A DNA stretch of 64,000 bases, taken from the NCBI GenBank assembly GCA_013398615.1, contig VZSR01000479.1, positions 2,988,740-3,052,739 of the forward strand. Reading direction: 5' to 3'. Both the position numbers and the translations under genes were made by a program. Every line of letters starts with the position of its first letter. Positions within the stretch are counted from its first letter, which is position 1. Shown here in pieces: positions 1 through 13,081 of this stretch. The notes beneath the pieces were generated by a model, which was given only the letters and a program-made list of their open reading frames with translations, made no database searches and was not told the DNA's origin. The stretch is from Brachypodius melanocephalos. Lineage: Eukaryota > Chordata > Aves > Passeriformes > Pycnonotidae.

Positions 1-110
1 AAATCATGGGGGGTTTGGGGGATTTTTTGGGGGTTGTTTTTTTTTGGGGGGTGGGGTTGGGGCTTGGGGTTTTGTTGTTGTTGTTGTTGTTTGGTTGGGT
101 TTTTTCTCTC
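1..110. repeat. G/T-rich low-complexity tract with (TTG)n
   Basis: The + strand is almost entirely G and T, with many G runs of three to six and a short TTG triplet array near 71-92. The frames that run through it are Gly/Val/Phe-rich on one strand and Pro/Lys/Thr-rich on the other, as expected from base composition. It is not coding. The G runs could form a G-quadruplex, but this is inferred from composition only. Confidence 0.85.
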
Positions 111-2580
111 CTTTATCTGGAAATTGGGGGAGTTTAATACATTTGCTTTTTGGACCAGGTTGGGATACATCCCAGGCTGGGATGTTCTCTGGGCTCCCCT
201 CGTTGTCTATTATTATCTCACCTCTGAGTCTAGCCCAGCAGTTCTTGCATGGCAGCAAGGATCTCTGAGGGCAAAGCAGGAAACTTGGGCAGGGGGCTGC
301 AGTCTTTCAATAACTTGTATAATTTCAGTATGGGATTTCCCTACAAGAAAATGACATGATAATATTGTTCATAAGAAATTTGCAGTCAGACTCAAAGACA
401 TTAAAAAAAAATCTCTAAGCCACTCAAAATACTCCAGCTTACCTTCTAAAATGCTAAAAGCAGCCTTTGCATGGTAAAGGCAGTAGAAGGGGCTTTACTG
501 TTGCAGAACTAGATGGTTTCAGGAGCTGAAAGAGGCTTTGGGCAGATTGTTAAATCTAATTTATCTTGAACTTTCAGTTAGTGTTTTCTTTTTGTGGATT
601 TGAAACTTTCAAGAGTGAAACAGACATATTCCTCTTCTCAGCAGTTTTGAAATTCTCTGCACCAAGAAGTTGCGTACTCTTGTTTTTGTGTTCTGTTTAT
701 GAAATGTTCATACTATCAATTGCACAAATTTCTTTATTAGAGAAGATCAAGCCAGGAAACTCTATTGAGACTTGGTTATCAAACCAGTTTGAAAATAAAC
801 ATGTCTGAGAAAATCAGTTGGAAATTAGAATTTTATAAGTGAACTGAGTACACTTTAAAAAGGAATAGTGATCGTGGACACAGGAAGAGATGTTTCTTGG
901 GAGACAAAGCTCTCGTGAAATTAATGAAAATGTTATAAAAGGCTTGTCAGCAACATATGCTTTGGCTTGTAATTAAACAATTTGAAATTTGTTGAGAAAA
1001 TGGCATGAACTGAACAACAGGCTTGAAAAAAGTGAATGGCAAATTGAGATGTGTGGTGGCAAGATTACACTTTCCAGCTGCTAATTTTATCACCTTGTAG
1101 GGTGTCATTAGCGCTGAGATGAAAAATGAAATTTCTGATTCACTTGGGAATACAATCTCAGAAAACTAGATCTTTTGCAACAGCTGAAAACTTCCTGAGA
1201 AATGTGTTTGTTTTCATCTTGAAACTGAGGCATTTTGAAATGAAAATAGTCTGACTGAAGTTTCTGTGGCAACTAGGAAGTTAAAATATGACAAATTTGG
1301 CACAAAGGCTTACAAGATTGCAATTGATTCTCTCATATTTGCAGTTAATCTGATACCTGCTATCTGTTCAGCCTCTGACAGAGAAACCTGTCTCTCATTT
1401 CCTTTTGTTCAGCATCTACATACTATATGAGAAGAAATAAGATTTTATGCTGTGGGTGTGATTATAAATTACCTCAAGGGTCTTTATTTTAAAACTGTCC
1501 TTACTTTGTGGGAAAAGCTTGCATTTCAAGGCTTTGTTGGCCTTTCTTTTTACAAGCTTTATTTCCCAGGAAATTAAAAATTTTTACAGGGAATATACAG
1601 AGATATAAAGAAGATAGTTTTAACCTTGTACAATTCTGTAAATGGAATGCCTGCCAGATTGGTATTCCTTCATGCTCATCTTGCTGTCAAGGGACAGTGT
1701 TTACTCTGTTTACCCTTTCAAATGTTCTCGCTGCCTTCCAAAACCTTCAGGGAGAATGCATGCACATATTGTTGCGTATGCTGCTCACCCCACCCTGCCA
1801 CAGATAATTCCAAGTGTGGGTGAGTCATCTGCTCACAAATTGCTTTATTGGTACCTTGTAACACCAGGAGCTGGCACAGGAGAGAGCAGCTCTCAGAACT
1901 GAGGGAACACACTGAGGTAAAGATGCTTCAGTCTTATTTATTCTTGTCCTGTACAAAGCTCAACCGCAGTGAAAAATTTTCTAATTGATGCATACAAATT
2001 TATGCACCTGCAAAGACATATACAGACATACCTTCTTATTTTTCGTATTAAATGCTTAAACATTTGAGCCTGTATGTATGCCTGTATGAACCTGAGTTTG
2101 CTTTTATGTCCAGAGAAGTCAAAGGTCCAAACAGACAGAAACCATAACACTTCAAACCTCAGGCTGATTCTTAGACATTATTCAATGTGCAGTCTAGAAT
2201 AAACACCTCAGTAATGGAAAGAAGCTGGCTTTTGCCAGATCTGCTGGGCAGAAAATGGAACAAATTCTTCATTAAGCATTTTTGAAGGGTATGGGCCAGA
2301 CTGCTGTTCAGTTGTTAGCACTCATTCCACCTACCGTGCAGATATATAAATGGCATTTCAAAGTACAGATGGAACTGGCTGACGTTGTACAAATCGATAC
2401 AAGTATTGTGTGCCTACTTGTTTTTCTTAGGATTTCTGTCGTATTTCTGGGAAATGTGAGGTATGCATGAATCATCCTGTGAAAGCTGAGGGCTCTCTCT
2501 AGATGCCCACTGAGGCATCTACAAACAACCTAAACCAAACTGAAGGCCTTAAGCTCCTTACTTGCTGTACAGAGGTTAAA
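111..2580. other. Intergenic DNA, no gene seen
   Basis: This is AT-rich DNA with only short chance frames and no recognisable protein. I saw no exon-like frame flanked by splice sites and no recognisable repeat family. It lies more than 32 kb upstream of GABRB2. In other vertebrates this side of GABRB2 faces GABRA6; that is family knowledge, and no GABRA6 exon is visible here. Confidence 0.6.
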
Positions 2581-2583
2581 AAC

Positions 2584-2653
2584 CACAAAAAAAAAAAAAA
2601 AACCAAAAAAACTGATGCACACGGGAATACCACATAGGAATACCACATAGGAA
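2584..2653. repeat. A-rich tract followed by a 13-bp tandem duplication
   Basis: An A-rich stretch (about 2587-2610) is followed by two exact copies of the 13-mer GAATACCACATAG at 2625-2637 and 2638-2650, with a partial third copy (GAA). It looks like a replication-slippage duplication. No function is suggested. Confidence 0.85.
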
Positions 2654-2659
2654 TTAACT

Positions 2660-5600
2660 GTGTAACCCTCCTTTGCTCCAGCACTTGAAATGATTTTGGC
2701 CTTTTTTTTTTCTTTTCTATATTCTCTGTATTCCTTACACATATTTGGAGCTCTGTAGCCTGTTATTACATTCACAGTTAGTTTTTCCAGTACTTCCCCT
2801 GCCCTGGTAGGCAGAAAGACAAAACACATTCCAAGACCCCTCTGCTATCTTGGTTCTCCTTAGAAACCAACGTTGAAAAACAGCTCCTTTTGACACATTT
2901 TCATCGACAAACTTCAGTCCCATCTGAGGGCGGAGGATTTAGAAGAGGTTTGAACTGGTGCTCCTTATAGGTGATTTTTGTCAATTACACTAATTTACTA
3001 AACTTATGAAACAGTATTCACCCTGTGGAGGTCTGGGCTTTACTGGACATTTTCCACATCTGCCCTTGGAGGCCTTCAGTAGACATGAACTTCCTATATT
3101 ACCTCCTATATTAATATTATCTCAAAAGTGTGTGTTGTTTCATTTATAAGTACTTGAAGGCATCAGAAAACCTTTTCTTTTGCTGGCATTTTGCCACATG
3201 CCATTCCAGTCACCTCTCAATATTAAGAGACAAGAGGGCAGCAACTGTTTCCTATTCTGAACTGCAGAAGGAAGGAATCATGGAGTGACAGCAATACTGT
3301 CTAACAGTATTCATGTGTCATCATGTGCCTCTATGTGTCTCAGTCATCTGTTTTTAAGCACCAACAGCAGAGCTGTAGAGTGATCATTTTGTCAGTGAAC
3401 TTTCTGAAGCCTTGTTGGCTCTCCAGATCTCATTTATCTAACTCATTTATGTAGTTAGACTCCCAGCTTTCTTATGATGTTTCAGAAGTGTGTGTTTCAA
3501 AGACAGAGTGTGTTCTAAAAGAGGATGTTCTCTTGTACATCAGAGATACAACTCAGAAAGCAAAAATCTGATCCACTAGGTTAGTTTTACTTTATAGTAA
3601 CTATCATTTATTATCTTAATTTAAATAATCTTTACAGAGCTATTCAAAACTAAAGAATGAGGCTTAATATTAATTTTTCAGGAATAACATCTTTATCTGA
3701 GGATAGATATTTATACTAGGGGAGAAGCAGGTTCTACTCCATATTCTCTGTTTTTCTGGATCTTGCATAAACTTTGCTGTCTTGACTGTATTGGGAAGGG
3801 TCCAAGTCCTAATCTAGCAGAAGCAAGTTCTCCTTATGTCACTGTCAACCCAGGACACATTGATTCTCTGATTGTTTGGATAAATTTCCAGAACAGGTGT
3901 AAGGTACAAGCTCCAAATGAGAAGGAAATCCTTCTTTAGCAGCAGTACCTGGGGTAGGAGGTGCTGGGAACTGCAGGCTCACTGCACCTGACTTGGTCTG
4001 AAGTTCAGTGAATTCAACAGTGTTAACTAACAGTAATGCCTGTGATTATATAATTGTAATAATGGTGGCAATGCTTTCTTTTCACTGAACAGGAACTCTT
4101 TGATGAGAGAGAGAGGGTTTCTAGCCTGGCATCCTTCACATTTGAAGAATCAGTGAACACAGATTCTTAAGTCTCAATATTTCTGCTTTTTTGGAGGTCA
4201 ATCCTTTTTTACATTGCCCAGAGACAATGCTGAGCCCAAATGCACAGTGAAAAAAAGCTCAGTAAATCTATGCTGTCTTTCTGTTTTGAATGGGTTTCCT
4301 ATTCAGCCATGTACGTGGTGGACTGGCAAGGCTGTACAGACAGAGGATAGACACATTCAATATCTTTGTCTTTGATCGATACCAAGATAAAGCTGTCTGG
4401 TTAAATGTATGCATGCCTGCACATGATAAATAAATCAGACAAATTATTAAAGAGGTTGTAATGTGCTGGTTAGTATTCTTTCCTTGAGCCCATGTCTTTA
4501 GGAACCCACATTTAGAAATTAGCCTAAAGGAACAAACCAACTTTCAAATGTTGTTTAATAAGACTTGGCCAACTATTACCTAATGAGGTTTATTTTATTG
4601 TAGAGACTTAGGGTTAAATTTAATTTGTTTTCACGTAAATTTTGGATAAAGGTAGCTTTCTTATACATTTATTTCTGAGATATGGATATTTCTCTACATG
4701 ATTTTTCTTCCAAAAATATGATTAAAACCCTTTGACTCATCTTAAACCCAAAGGAAATTAAAAAATTAACTTCTGATTTAATCTTCAGTGGGTTTTGTTG
4801 GTTTGCCTTTACAATAGACATTAAAAATATATGTGTGTGTGGAGCTTGTTCATCTCTTACTCAGAGTCACTTAAACCTCTGCATTGACTGGATGACTTCT
4901 AACATGTCTAGAGAATCCATATTTTTCTCTTGGAATCTCATAGTTCACTGGTTTTTGGGTCGTATGTTAGCAAAAAAACTAATGTAGAAGTGTTAATTTA
5001 TTGTAGGGTCTCTGAATAAGATTAATACATGTTAGGTCCAGAATGCCTTAAACATATAATTTATTATATTAAACATATTAATGTTTCACTCTGGAGTGAC
5101 TGTGGAATACATTGATAACCACTATCATCCCTTCCAGCTCACACTCCTTGACTGTCATCAGAGATTGGATTTATGTCACTTCCCTGTAGGTACTCACCTA
5201 AGCACTTGAGCAAAATTAATGCATCTATATTTGTCTCTGGTTTATATATTCTCTCAAAAACAGTTATATAATTGAAATACATAATTTAAATGCGTAAGTT
5301 CCAAAGTAATGTGCTGTGTGCATTTAGGAATATGTTGTTAGCTGGGTACTCAAACAGAAAGCAGGAGCCTCTTGTAAGTTGTTTGACAGTCACAAGTTAG
5401 ATCAGCTTTTCCATATTGTATACTGTAGAGCACCATTTATACAAAATCCATTAAAATAAATATTTGAAATGAAAGTGTTTAATTCTCCCTTTTATTGTGG
5501 CAAATAATTTTCCTGTAATTATAACCACCCTGCTTCTTTGCCATCTCAGGGGAAAAAACGAGGAGAGGGGAAGGAACAAGATTTCTGAAAGTATTACTTG

Positions 5601-6423
5601 TGGATTATTTGGTAATCCTTAAAGGTCTCTCCTTATTTTCCTTCATTTCACAATATTGAAATTTCTTTTACCTTCCATGTTGGAGAGCATTTGAAATGCT
5701 TGCATAAAGCACCCCATCTGACATCTGAATCTTTCCCTCATGTTGACTGTTTGGATAGAGAGAAGCCACTTAAGTGTCTGTTAATTAGGTTCATTCCCAA
5801 CAGTTGTTTGAAGTTATTAGAAAAGTTTAGATGTTTGCATTATAGAAAGCAGTAAGAAAAACATGTAGTGCTCTGTATTAGTAAAAGAATTACAAAAAAA
5901 TTTTATTCGGAAATTTCCTCTTTTAATGTCAGGAAATACAACAACAACAATAAATTTCGTATTAAAACCAATACAAATTGCATTTGTCACACATTTTCCC
6001 TGCGGAGTTAGCACATTTTCTTTCTCTCTAGTACTCACCCAACCTGCATATTAATCATAATAATATTGAATGGACTTTTTATTTTACACCAGTCCTAACA
6101 TCATCAAAGTTATGGTGCTGTAAAAGATTAACTCGCCAAACACCTTGGAAAATGTGACCTGTCTTTGTTAATCTCTTGAGGTGTTTTACAATGTTTTTGC
6201 TTACCTGTCTGTAAATATTTTAGACTATCAAACAGATGCGCTGAAATACTAATTTCTCATACTGCAAAAAAATTCTGTGCCTTCTTTTGTTGCAAGTAAA
6301 TCACTATATATTTATATGCAAAGTTCTGCATTTATTTGTTTTCTAACAGAAGTTGTTAGGCCTCTTAGAGAACACAATAGTTTTAGTGACTTTGGTGTGT
6401 ATCTCTATAAAGATTGCCCCTAA
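2660..6423. other. Intergenic DNA, no gene seen
   Basis: This AT-rich stretch has no supportable coding exon, RNA gene or repeat family. A short GT run near 4838 and a CAA triplet run near 5938-5950 are the only simple repeats noted. Confidence 0.55.
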
Positions 6424-6428
6424 ATGCC

Positions 6429-7022
6429 TGTTACGAGCCGGTTTAAATGCAGAAGAGCGAGGGAAACTAAGCTTCTGTGAATAAAATGGATTGGACCCAG
6501 AAAAGTTCGAAAAAATACCCAAAAAACATGATTAAAATCAAGTAAGGTTAGATGTTGGTGCCAAAAGGTATCAGTATATTTTATTTAATAGTAAAAGAAG
6601 CAGAGATAGAAAGAGAGTTGTGCACGGGGGTGTGGAGACAGAGTGACAGGTTAGGTGGAAGCACATCACCCATCCAAGGGTCCCAACAACCTCTCACTGT
6701 TCCCTGCTGCCTGGTCTCTTGGTGGTGATGGTCCCACACGCATCACACCACCACACATCACCTCACCTGCCAGCTGAGAGCCCTGGGGCTGGGGTCTCCT
6801 CCCCAAAGGTGCTGAGCCTGATCCCTCTGTGAAGGTATTCCTCTTCCCCCAGCCCAGACCTGAGTCACTTCATCTCGTTTCCATCAAGAGCAGTGGAGGT
6901 CAGCAGGCCTATTCAGGGTGTGGTGGTTTCTCTGCAGTTTTTGTAGCACAGTTTTGCTCTAATAGACAAAGGTGCTTCATGAAGATGTTTAAACCATAAA
7001 TTATAACATTCAGTCTCCAACA
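6429..7022 (-). mobile_element. Solo LTR of an endogenous retrovirus
   Basis: The 594-bp block begins TGTTACGAG and ends CTCCAACA on the + strand, giving the TGTT...AACA inverted termini typical of retroviral LTRs. It is flanked by a perfect 5-bp direct repeat, ATGCC, at 6424-6428 and 7023-7027, which fits a target-site duplication. Read on the minus strand it starts TGTTGGAG, carries an AATAAA polyadenylation signal (complement of 6580-6585), and ends CTCGTAACA about 150 bases later, a normal U3-R-U5 order. It is richer in G+C than the DNA around it, especially 6600-6900. No gag, pol or env frame adjoins it, so it is best read as a solo LTR left by LTR-LTR recombination. The 5-bp duplication fits some ERV classes better than others, but I cannot name the family without a library search. 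Confidence 0.75.
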
Positions 7023-7027
7023 ATGCC

Positions 7028-10000
7028 TCACTCTAAATGGGAGCTCACTGTCTCAGCCAATATGGATTGAAAGCTTCAAATAAAGCCTAATGTAATGCAG
7101 TTTAAGGAAGTATCTATTTTTAGTATCTTTTCTTAGCTTAAAAAATAAGTATTATTTGTGTGTAAATGTTAAAAAAACAACCCAACCAAAATTAAAGTGC
7201 AAGCTTCAGGAAACAAAACCCAAACACGACCAGAAAAATGTAACTTATTTTCAATAAATATAATAAGTACCTTCTTCCAATGCAATCCGGAATAAAAAGA
7301 TAATTAAAGATGCAGGTTTATTTCAAAAGTTTCATGCAGAATTATTTTTATAAAAAGTACATATTTGATTAGAATCAAAAAATATTATCATATTGATCAT
7401 GGTTTTGTCATATATTTAATGTAAAATATATATTTTTAAAATTTTATAAATGCATATAGTCTATAAAAATTTTAATCATGTTCTGTTTAGTAGTCCTCCA
7501 GGTCTTAAGAATTTTGAATCATCTGCCCCTCTTTTACAACAATCTTCAAAATTGTAACTTACTGTAGTTTTTTCCCTACCTTCAAAGGTTTGTGATACTG
7601 TATATGCTATTTACTACTATTTTTACAGTGGATAAAATTGTGTTTCTTGGATGAGCATCTTAGAATCAGTAATTTGTCACTGGTTATAAAAAATGGAAAT
7701 ACTATTTAGAATAAGTGCTTTCTAGGTATTTATAGCCTTTATTAGAAAGGCGATCTGGCAGTGGCTGAAATGAAAGACACACAGAGAGAAAGAAAATAGA
7801 AAAATTGTTTGCTTCAAATATTTGGCAGATATTCTTTGATATGATAGATGGTAAAAGAATTAAATATACTCCAGAGTAATTTTATTACAACAGATATAAT
7901 ACTCAAAGGCTTATCAGGTTGCTGACACTTCTACATTAATGAAAAATTGATCCTTTTAGTCTTTAAATAGGAAGATAAATAAACACAATGTCAAGAATGG
8001 ATTGAAGGGGATCTTTGACAGTTCTTAATATATGCATGATATTCTAGCCCTGTTCATATGACTTAGTGAACTCTCCCATCTTCTACCATCATCACCAGGA
8101 CCCTTGCAAATAAAGAAATGCAGACAAAGCTTAGGAAATCTGATTTGGAACACGATATTTCACCCAGAGGGTTCTTATTGATAGACTTAAGGAAGTAGAG
8201 ATGTAATCCAGAATTCCTGGTTTTGCTGCACATACTGAAGGCATAGCATTGAACTGCTCTATGCAGAGAAGCTCTAGACCTTGGGCACAGAGCACCTGAA
8301 AGAGTTGGGTGTTACATTAGAACCTTGAACAAAGACAGTCCAAGTCAGCTGTTGTGTTGTGCCCTTCACAGCAAGACCAATGTAATGGCTGTGACTACAA
8401 CCAACCGCCCAAAACCCCCACACGTGCTGTATTGAACTACACAGGGAGTGGTTACAGCAGAAGCATGGACAGTGGATTTTCCTATCCAGCAAGGCTATAG
8501 TTCAGCAGATTTATTACAATGCCAGCTATCAAACCTATGGTTTCATGGGACTGTGCTCCTCTGCTCCCAGTACATTTACAAAGCAGGAAGCACTCCTGCT
8601 TCACCATTGATACTTTTACTTTCCATAGCCTCATTCAAACTTGGCGGTAGTGAAAAAGCCCATCAATTTAAAATTAAATCCATCTGAAAGTATATATTTG
8701 CTTAATCTAAATGGTTTTTATTTCCTCCACTATTTTTGCAGTATTGTGTTTATTAGTTCTTGAATATAGTAGGTAATATATTTTTATATATAACCATATA
8801 ATCATACAGTCTTATTCAGCTGTGGCATCTTTTCATATGTGTGCTAATACATGTAATATATAAGAGATAAAATAGTTTAGGCAGTGGACAAAGCCCATTA
8901 TATTATAGGACAACTGGAAGAAAAATAACAGTTTAATGACAGCTATTTTTATCTTCTTTATCCTATTTCCCAGTATAATTATTTCTGGATCAGTGTCCTC
9001 CTTTTTGCATGCTGGCTTCTGTGAAGATACTGATTTTTTTTTTTTTTTCCTTTACTCTAATGTATCCTTTCAACTTGTTTTCCCCAACTTGCATAGCTAC
9101 ATTTTCTCAATTTTTCGCAAAAGTATAGCAATTAAGAAAAATTAAATGCTTATATTATTTTAATTTTGACATGTCAGCCCTTTCTTTATAACAGTGATGG
9201 TATTCCTAAATGAATCTTTAACATTATTTCCCTATGCAAATGCTACAGTTGTAGAAAATTAGATACAGATGCTGTTCCTCTCAGTTTAATCAGTGTGTTG
9301 GGTCACAGTGGCCTTAAGTTCTTAATATAAATTCAGCTTTCTAAAGTCTGTGTGCTTGAGTGGATGGGAAGGAGGAACTGGTTCTATTTGAAATGCCTTG
9401 AGATCTATGGGTGAAACTGGTGATCAGTGGATGAAAACTATTGTGTATAATTTGTGAACTGATGAAGTGGTAATAATGTGTTTTCTCTAAGACATGTATG
9501 GGATCTGGGTTGGATAAAAAACAGCCCCATCCCAATTAATTTTTGCCAGAGACTGCAATTCCACTGATTGTGCATTCTGATACTGGGCTTATTTTCTATG
9601 CAATTTTTTACCCAAAGTTTATGTGAATAGAATTGTCCATCACCAAACTCTAAACCTTTTTCCAGTTAGCATTTGCTTTAAAGGTAGTGCCTGAAAAATC
9701 CAGCAGCAGTGATTTTAGATTGACTTTTGCCACCTTTTATTGTGGCCAGTGAGTTCCATCCTGCTTTGTATCCCAGCAAATGTAGTGTCTCTCTGCAGAC
9801 TCATCATTTTACATTTTGAAGCCTCAGCTGCTTCTGGTTTAGCTTATCTCAAAATCTGAAGTTATTAGTGGTTTACTTATTTGAGTATACTATTCTAGTT
9901 TTAACATTGCTGAGTGTGAACCAACAAGAACATATATTTAAGTTCACGTAAGTACAAGAAAATTGATTCATGAGAAAGAACCAGTATGTGTAAATCTTGC

Positions 10001-11090
10001 CTCATGAGAAAACTACAGCTGACAAGATAGGGGAGTCTCTTACTAAAATTTATTTTCTTTAAAAGTCCACACTAGTGATGAAGGATAAGTTATAGTAATA
10101 GCCAGTTGGAAAAATTATGATGATAATGAAATTTCTTATTTGTGACTGTTTATTAAAATAAGTACTCTGAGAGAACTCTCAAGTTCTGTCTCAGCTGCAG
10201 AGAACCTTGGGCTTCTTCCTGTGAGGAGCATCTGTAGGCTTTGGAAGCTTTGCTGATCCAGGTCCTCAGCAGGCACATTGTCCTCTAAATAGGGAAACAT
10301 GCTCTAAACCTGCTCTAAGGACTCTGTCTTTGCAACAACAGCTCTGAACACTTGCCATGTCTCATTATCTGGGCTCCCATTAACCACAGATCAGGAAAAT
10401 TTTCTTGGAAGGCTGCAATAAAGTTTTGCAGGAAACATCTGTGTTTCTGGCTTTTGTTATCTTTCATAAATCCAAATGTTAAAATCCATTGCAAAAACCC
10501 TTTGTCTTTCTCAGTCAAAGATAATTATGGTACTGCCTTCCTTGTCCTTTTTTCCTCTTATGTGTCTGCCTTTCTGATTTAGATGATGTAGTTTGCAGAA
10601 GTCTATGATAATCTGAGTTTCTACAGTGCTGGTACAGTTGGCTCTCAAGGTGTTTCTGCATAACAGCCTTCATTGATGTGGTAATGCTTATCTACTGAAG
10701 CTTGAAAATTATTAATCAAATGCCTCATGGGAATTGCCAGCTTTTCTCAATAATGTATTTTTTAAAGCACTGGCAGATATAACAGCTAAATTTCAATCAA
10801 AAATTCTTTCTGTGGGAGTATTGTTGAATGTCTGTCAGTTTCTGCAATGAAAGACTACTAAATAATCCCAGTTGTCATTGTCTGACAAGTAGCTTTTTAT
10901 CAACAGATAAAAATACTAGTGGTGCTAACATTTCTGCCCTGGTAAAATATTGTTCTGATTATTTTCTATTATATCCTAAAAAAAATGAACCGCCCCCCAA
11001 TAATTACTTACTTTTTCCTTGTATTATTATAACAAGATTGCTATCTTCTCTTTTGGTATATCTGAGACAAGAAAAGGAACCATATGCTTC
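7028..11090. other. Intergenic DNA, no gene seen
   Basis: This is AT-rich sequence. A C/A-rich patch lies at about 7168-7235 and a T run at about 9031-9047. The open frames here (for example 8448-8687 and 10315-10582) are not recognisable and carry no domain signature. Nothing else is supportable. Confidence 0.55.
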
Positions 11091-11345
11091 CATAAAATCC
11101 TAAAACAATTTAAATTGAAAGGGACTGCTGGAGGTAATCTGCTCTAGAATCCCGCTCAAAGGTTGGATCTAGCTTCAATGTCAAATCAATTTGCTTATGC
11201 TCAAATCCACCTCAGCTTTGAGTGTTTCCAAGGATAGACTTGCAGATCCTTTTTGGCTAGTCTGTTCCAATGCTTGACCAATCTTCCCATGAGGTTTTAT
11301 TTTTATTTATCTAGCTGGAATTTCTGTTCTTGCAGTGTCTTCTGT
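11091..11345 (-). mobile_element. CR1 LINE 3' fragment, degraded
   Basis: Read on the + strand, the block follows the antisense CR1 3' region. A degenerate CATAGAATC-type tail near 11091-11112 is followed by the GGGACTGCTGGAGGTAATCT segment (the usual 'ggaccTCtggaggTcatct'). Next come TCCAAGGATAGACTTGCAGA and then CTGTTCCAATGCTTGACCA. These are characteristic non-LTR retrotransposon landmarks in the correct order. The copy has many substitutions, so it is old. CR1 is the dominant LINE in bird genomes. The call rests on the remembered consensus. Confidence 0.85.
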
Positions 11346-11530
11346 TTTCTTCATGTTTTATATCAGTGCCTTAATACTGTTTACCAGAAAGTAAAGAAAA
11401 GTATTCTCCATGCATAACAAAAAACGTATCTAGAATTGGGAGGAAAGGTTTGTTTTGAGTTTAGTCTTTCTTTCCTGCACCAAAAGTTCATCCTCTCATC
11501 AGAGAAACTCTTGCTGTGTGTGAAATGGAA

Positions 11531-11642
11531 CTTTCCAGTTGGTCAGAGCATGGTGCTGACAACAGCAGAGTCGAGGGTTCACTTGGGAGTTGGACCTGAT
11601 GATCCTTCTGGGTCTCTTCCAACTCCAAGTGTTCTGTGGTTC
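11531..11642 (+). mobile_element. tRNA-Ile-derived SINE with CR1-like tail (TguSINE1-like)
   Basis: The head, about 11535-11580, reads like part of a tRNA-Ile: an A-box region AGTTGGTCAGAGC, the segment CATGGTGCTGACAAC, and a decayed B box within GTCGAGGGTTCACTTG. It passes directly into a CR1-type 3' tail with the landmarks TTGGACCTGATGATCC and GGTCTCTTCCAACTCC, ending GTTCTGTGGTTC. A tRNA-Ile head fused to a CR1 tail is the structure described for TguSINE1, a SINE of passerine birds mobilised by CR1 machinery. This copy looks 5'-truncated, because the start of a tRNA acceptor stem is not clear. A plain CR1 tail is the alternative, but it would not explain the tRNA-like head. Confidence 0.72.
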
Positions 11643-13056
11643 CTCCCACCCTCTCTGATCTGCCTGGCACAAGCAGATGCTGCCAGCCTGCATGAGGTAC
11701 CTGAAACACCTGAATGAACACAACACAATGAGCATTTGACACACTGAACAACAGGAAATAATAACAGTCCTTGTGACAGGGTTTAGCAGAGAATGTAAAA
11801 TTACAGAGGGAAATGGGAAAGGAGAGGAGTGGGGCACAATAATGACAGAGTAGCAATGAGCCTCCTTTAGGCCACAGTGCATTTTCAAAAATATTCCTAC
11901 TGAATGTACCCCAAGAACCTGATGGGGAGAGAGTATTCTTGGAAATAACAGTAATAAAAGAAAGCACGGTTTTTTCAATGTATGTGACAAACGCAGGTCT
12001 CTGACAGCACAATGTCAGTTCTCAGAATTGCCCAGCAGCTGCCTGCTGCATCCATCTCGTTTGTTTTCCTGTCTCCATCTGCTGGAGGCAGTACTGCACA
12101 GTGCCTGCACTGACAGGTGCTTACCCAGGCTTTGAGACTGCCTCAGCACACAGCTAAACTTTCATGTTATGCAACGTATCAAATGTGTGCTAGAGCCAAT
12201 TAAGATAATTTGCATAAAGACCATATTGGTTTAATTCAAATTATTGCAAAAATCCTATTTTCAGCTTCCTTTGCCCTATAATATATAGGCACAATCTTAT
12301 GGAAAGTAATATTCAAAATGAAAACTATTATTTTTACCTGTTAATGCATCAATGATTTTATAAATTGGTTTTGATTCATAGCATTAATTTATTGTATTAG
12401 TACTAATGTACACTTATTAAATATTTCACCAAAAATTATTACAATAGGGATCTTTAAAGTTTAGCAGTTTGATTATTACTACAGCAGCAAATATTCTGGT
12501 ATTTCAGTCATAAATTCCCTAAATGTGAGGCATTAGTGCTTTAAAATTGTCCTAATAAAATGTTTATTATTTTTCATACACTTATTAAAGTTACTTTACC
12601 TTTTATGCCCACTATATACTTTCATTTGCAAAGTTTAGTTGTGTTCTTTTGTTTTACTATCCACAATCTGCTGAATTTCTATGTTGTAGGTACAGGAGAA
12701 AGTGGGGTTTGGCATCTTTAGCTCACTGGTTGAGATTTGCAAGATTACTGGTGATCAGCTGTTCTAGAGGCACTAGAAATTCCTGGCAGAAAAGCTGCTG
12801 GTTTTGAAGCTTTTTGTGGTACACCAGAATCCCAGTTTGCGTGTAGAGAACAATTCAAGAAGAATATCTTTGTGCCCAAACTTTACTCTGTGCCATATTT
12901 TACTAAAATATTTTATCTGAGAAAAAGCTATGTACACAGCTGCATGTGAATCCAGCCAGCCATTTACTCAGTTCCTGCTTGAACTTCCCAGCTTATTTTT
13001 ACTTTTATCTGAACGTGGTTATGTAACTTTGGCTCATTAGGAGGACTGGTCCTGAC

Positions 13057-13081
13057 TTTTTTTTTCTTTTTTTTTTTTTTT
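13057..13081. repeat. Poly-T tract
   Basis: This is a nearly pure T run of 25 bases broken by one C at 13066. There is no element body next to it that would make it the tail of a processed copy. It is probably a simple homopolymer. Confidence 0.9.

Noticed and set aside
11535..11580. A functional tRNA-Ile gene
   Set aside because: The tRNA-like head lacks a complete acceptor stem and an intact B box and passes straight into a CR1-type tail, so it is a SINE remnant.
11488..12012. Minus-strand frames of 163 and 174 codons
   Set aside because: They overlap each other in different frames and run across the SINE in antisense. No domain or splice structure.
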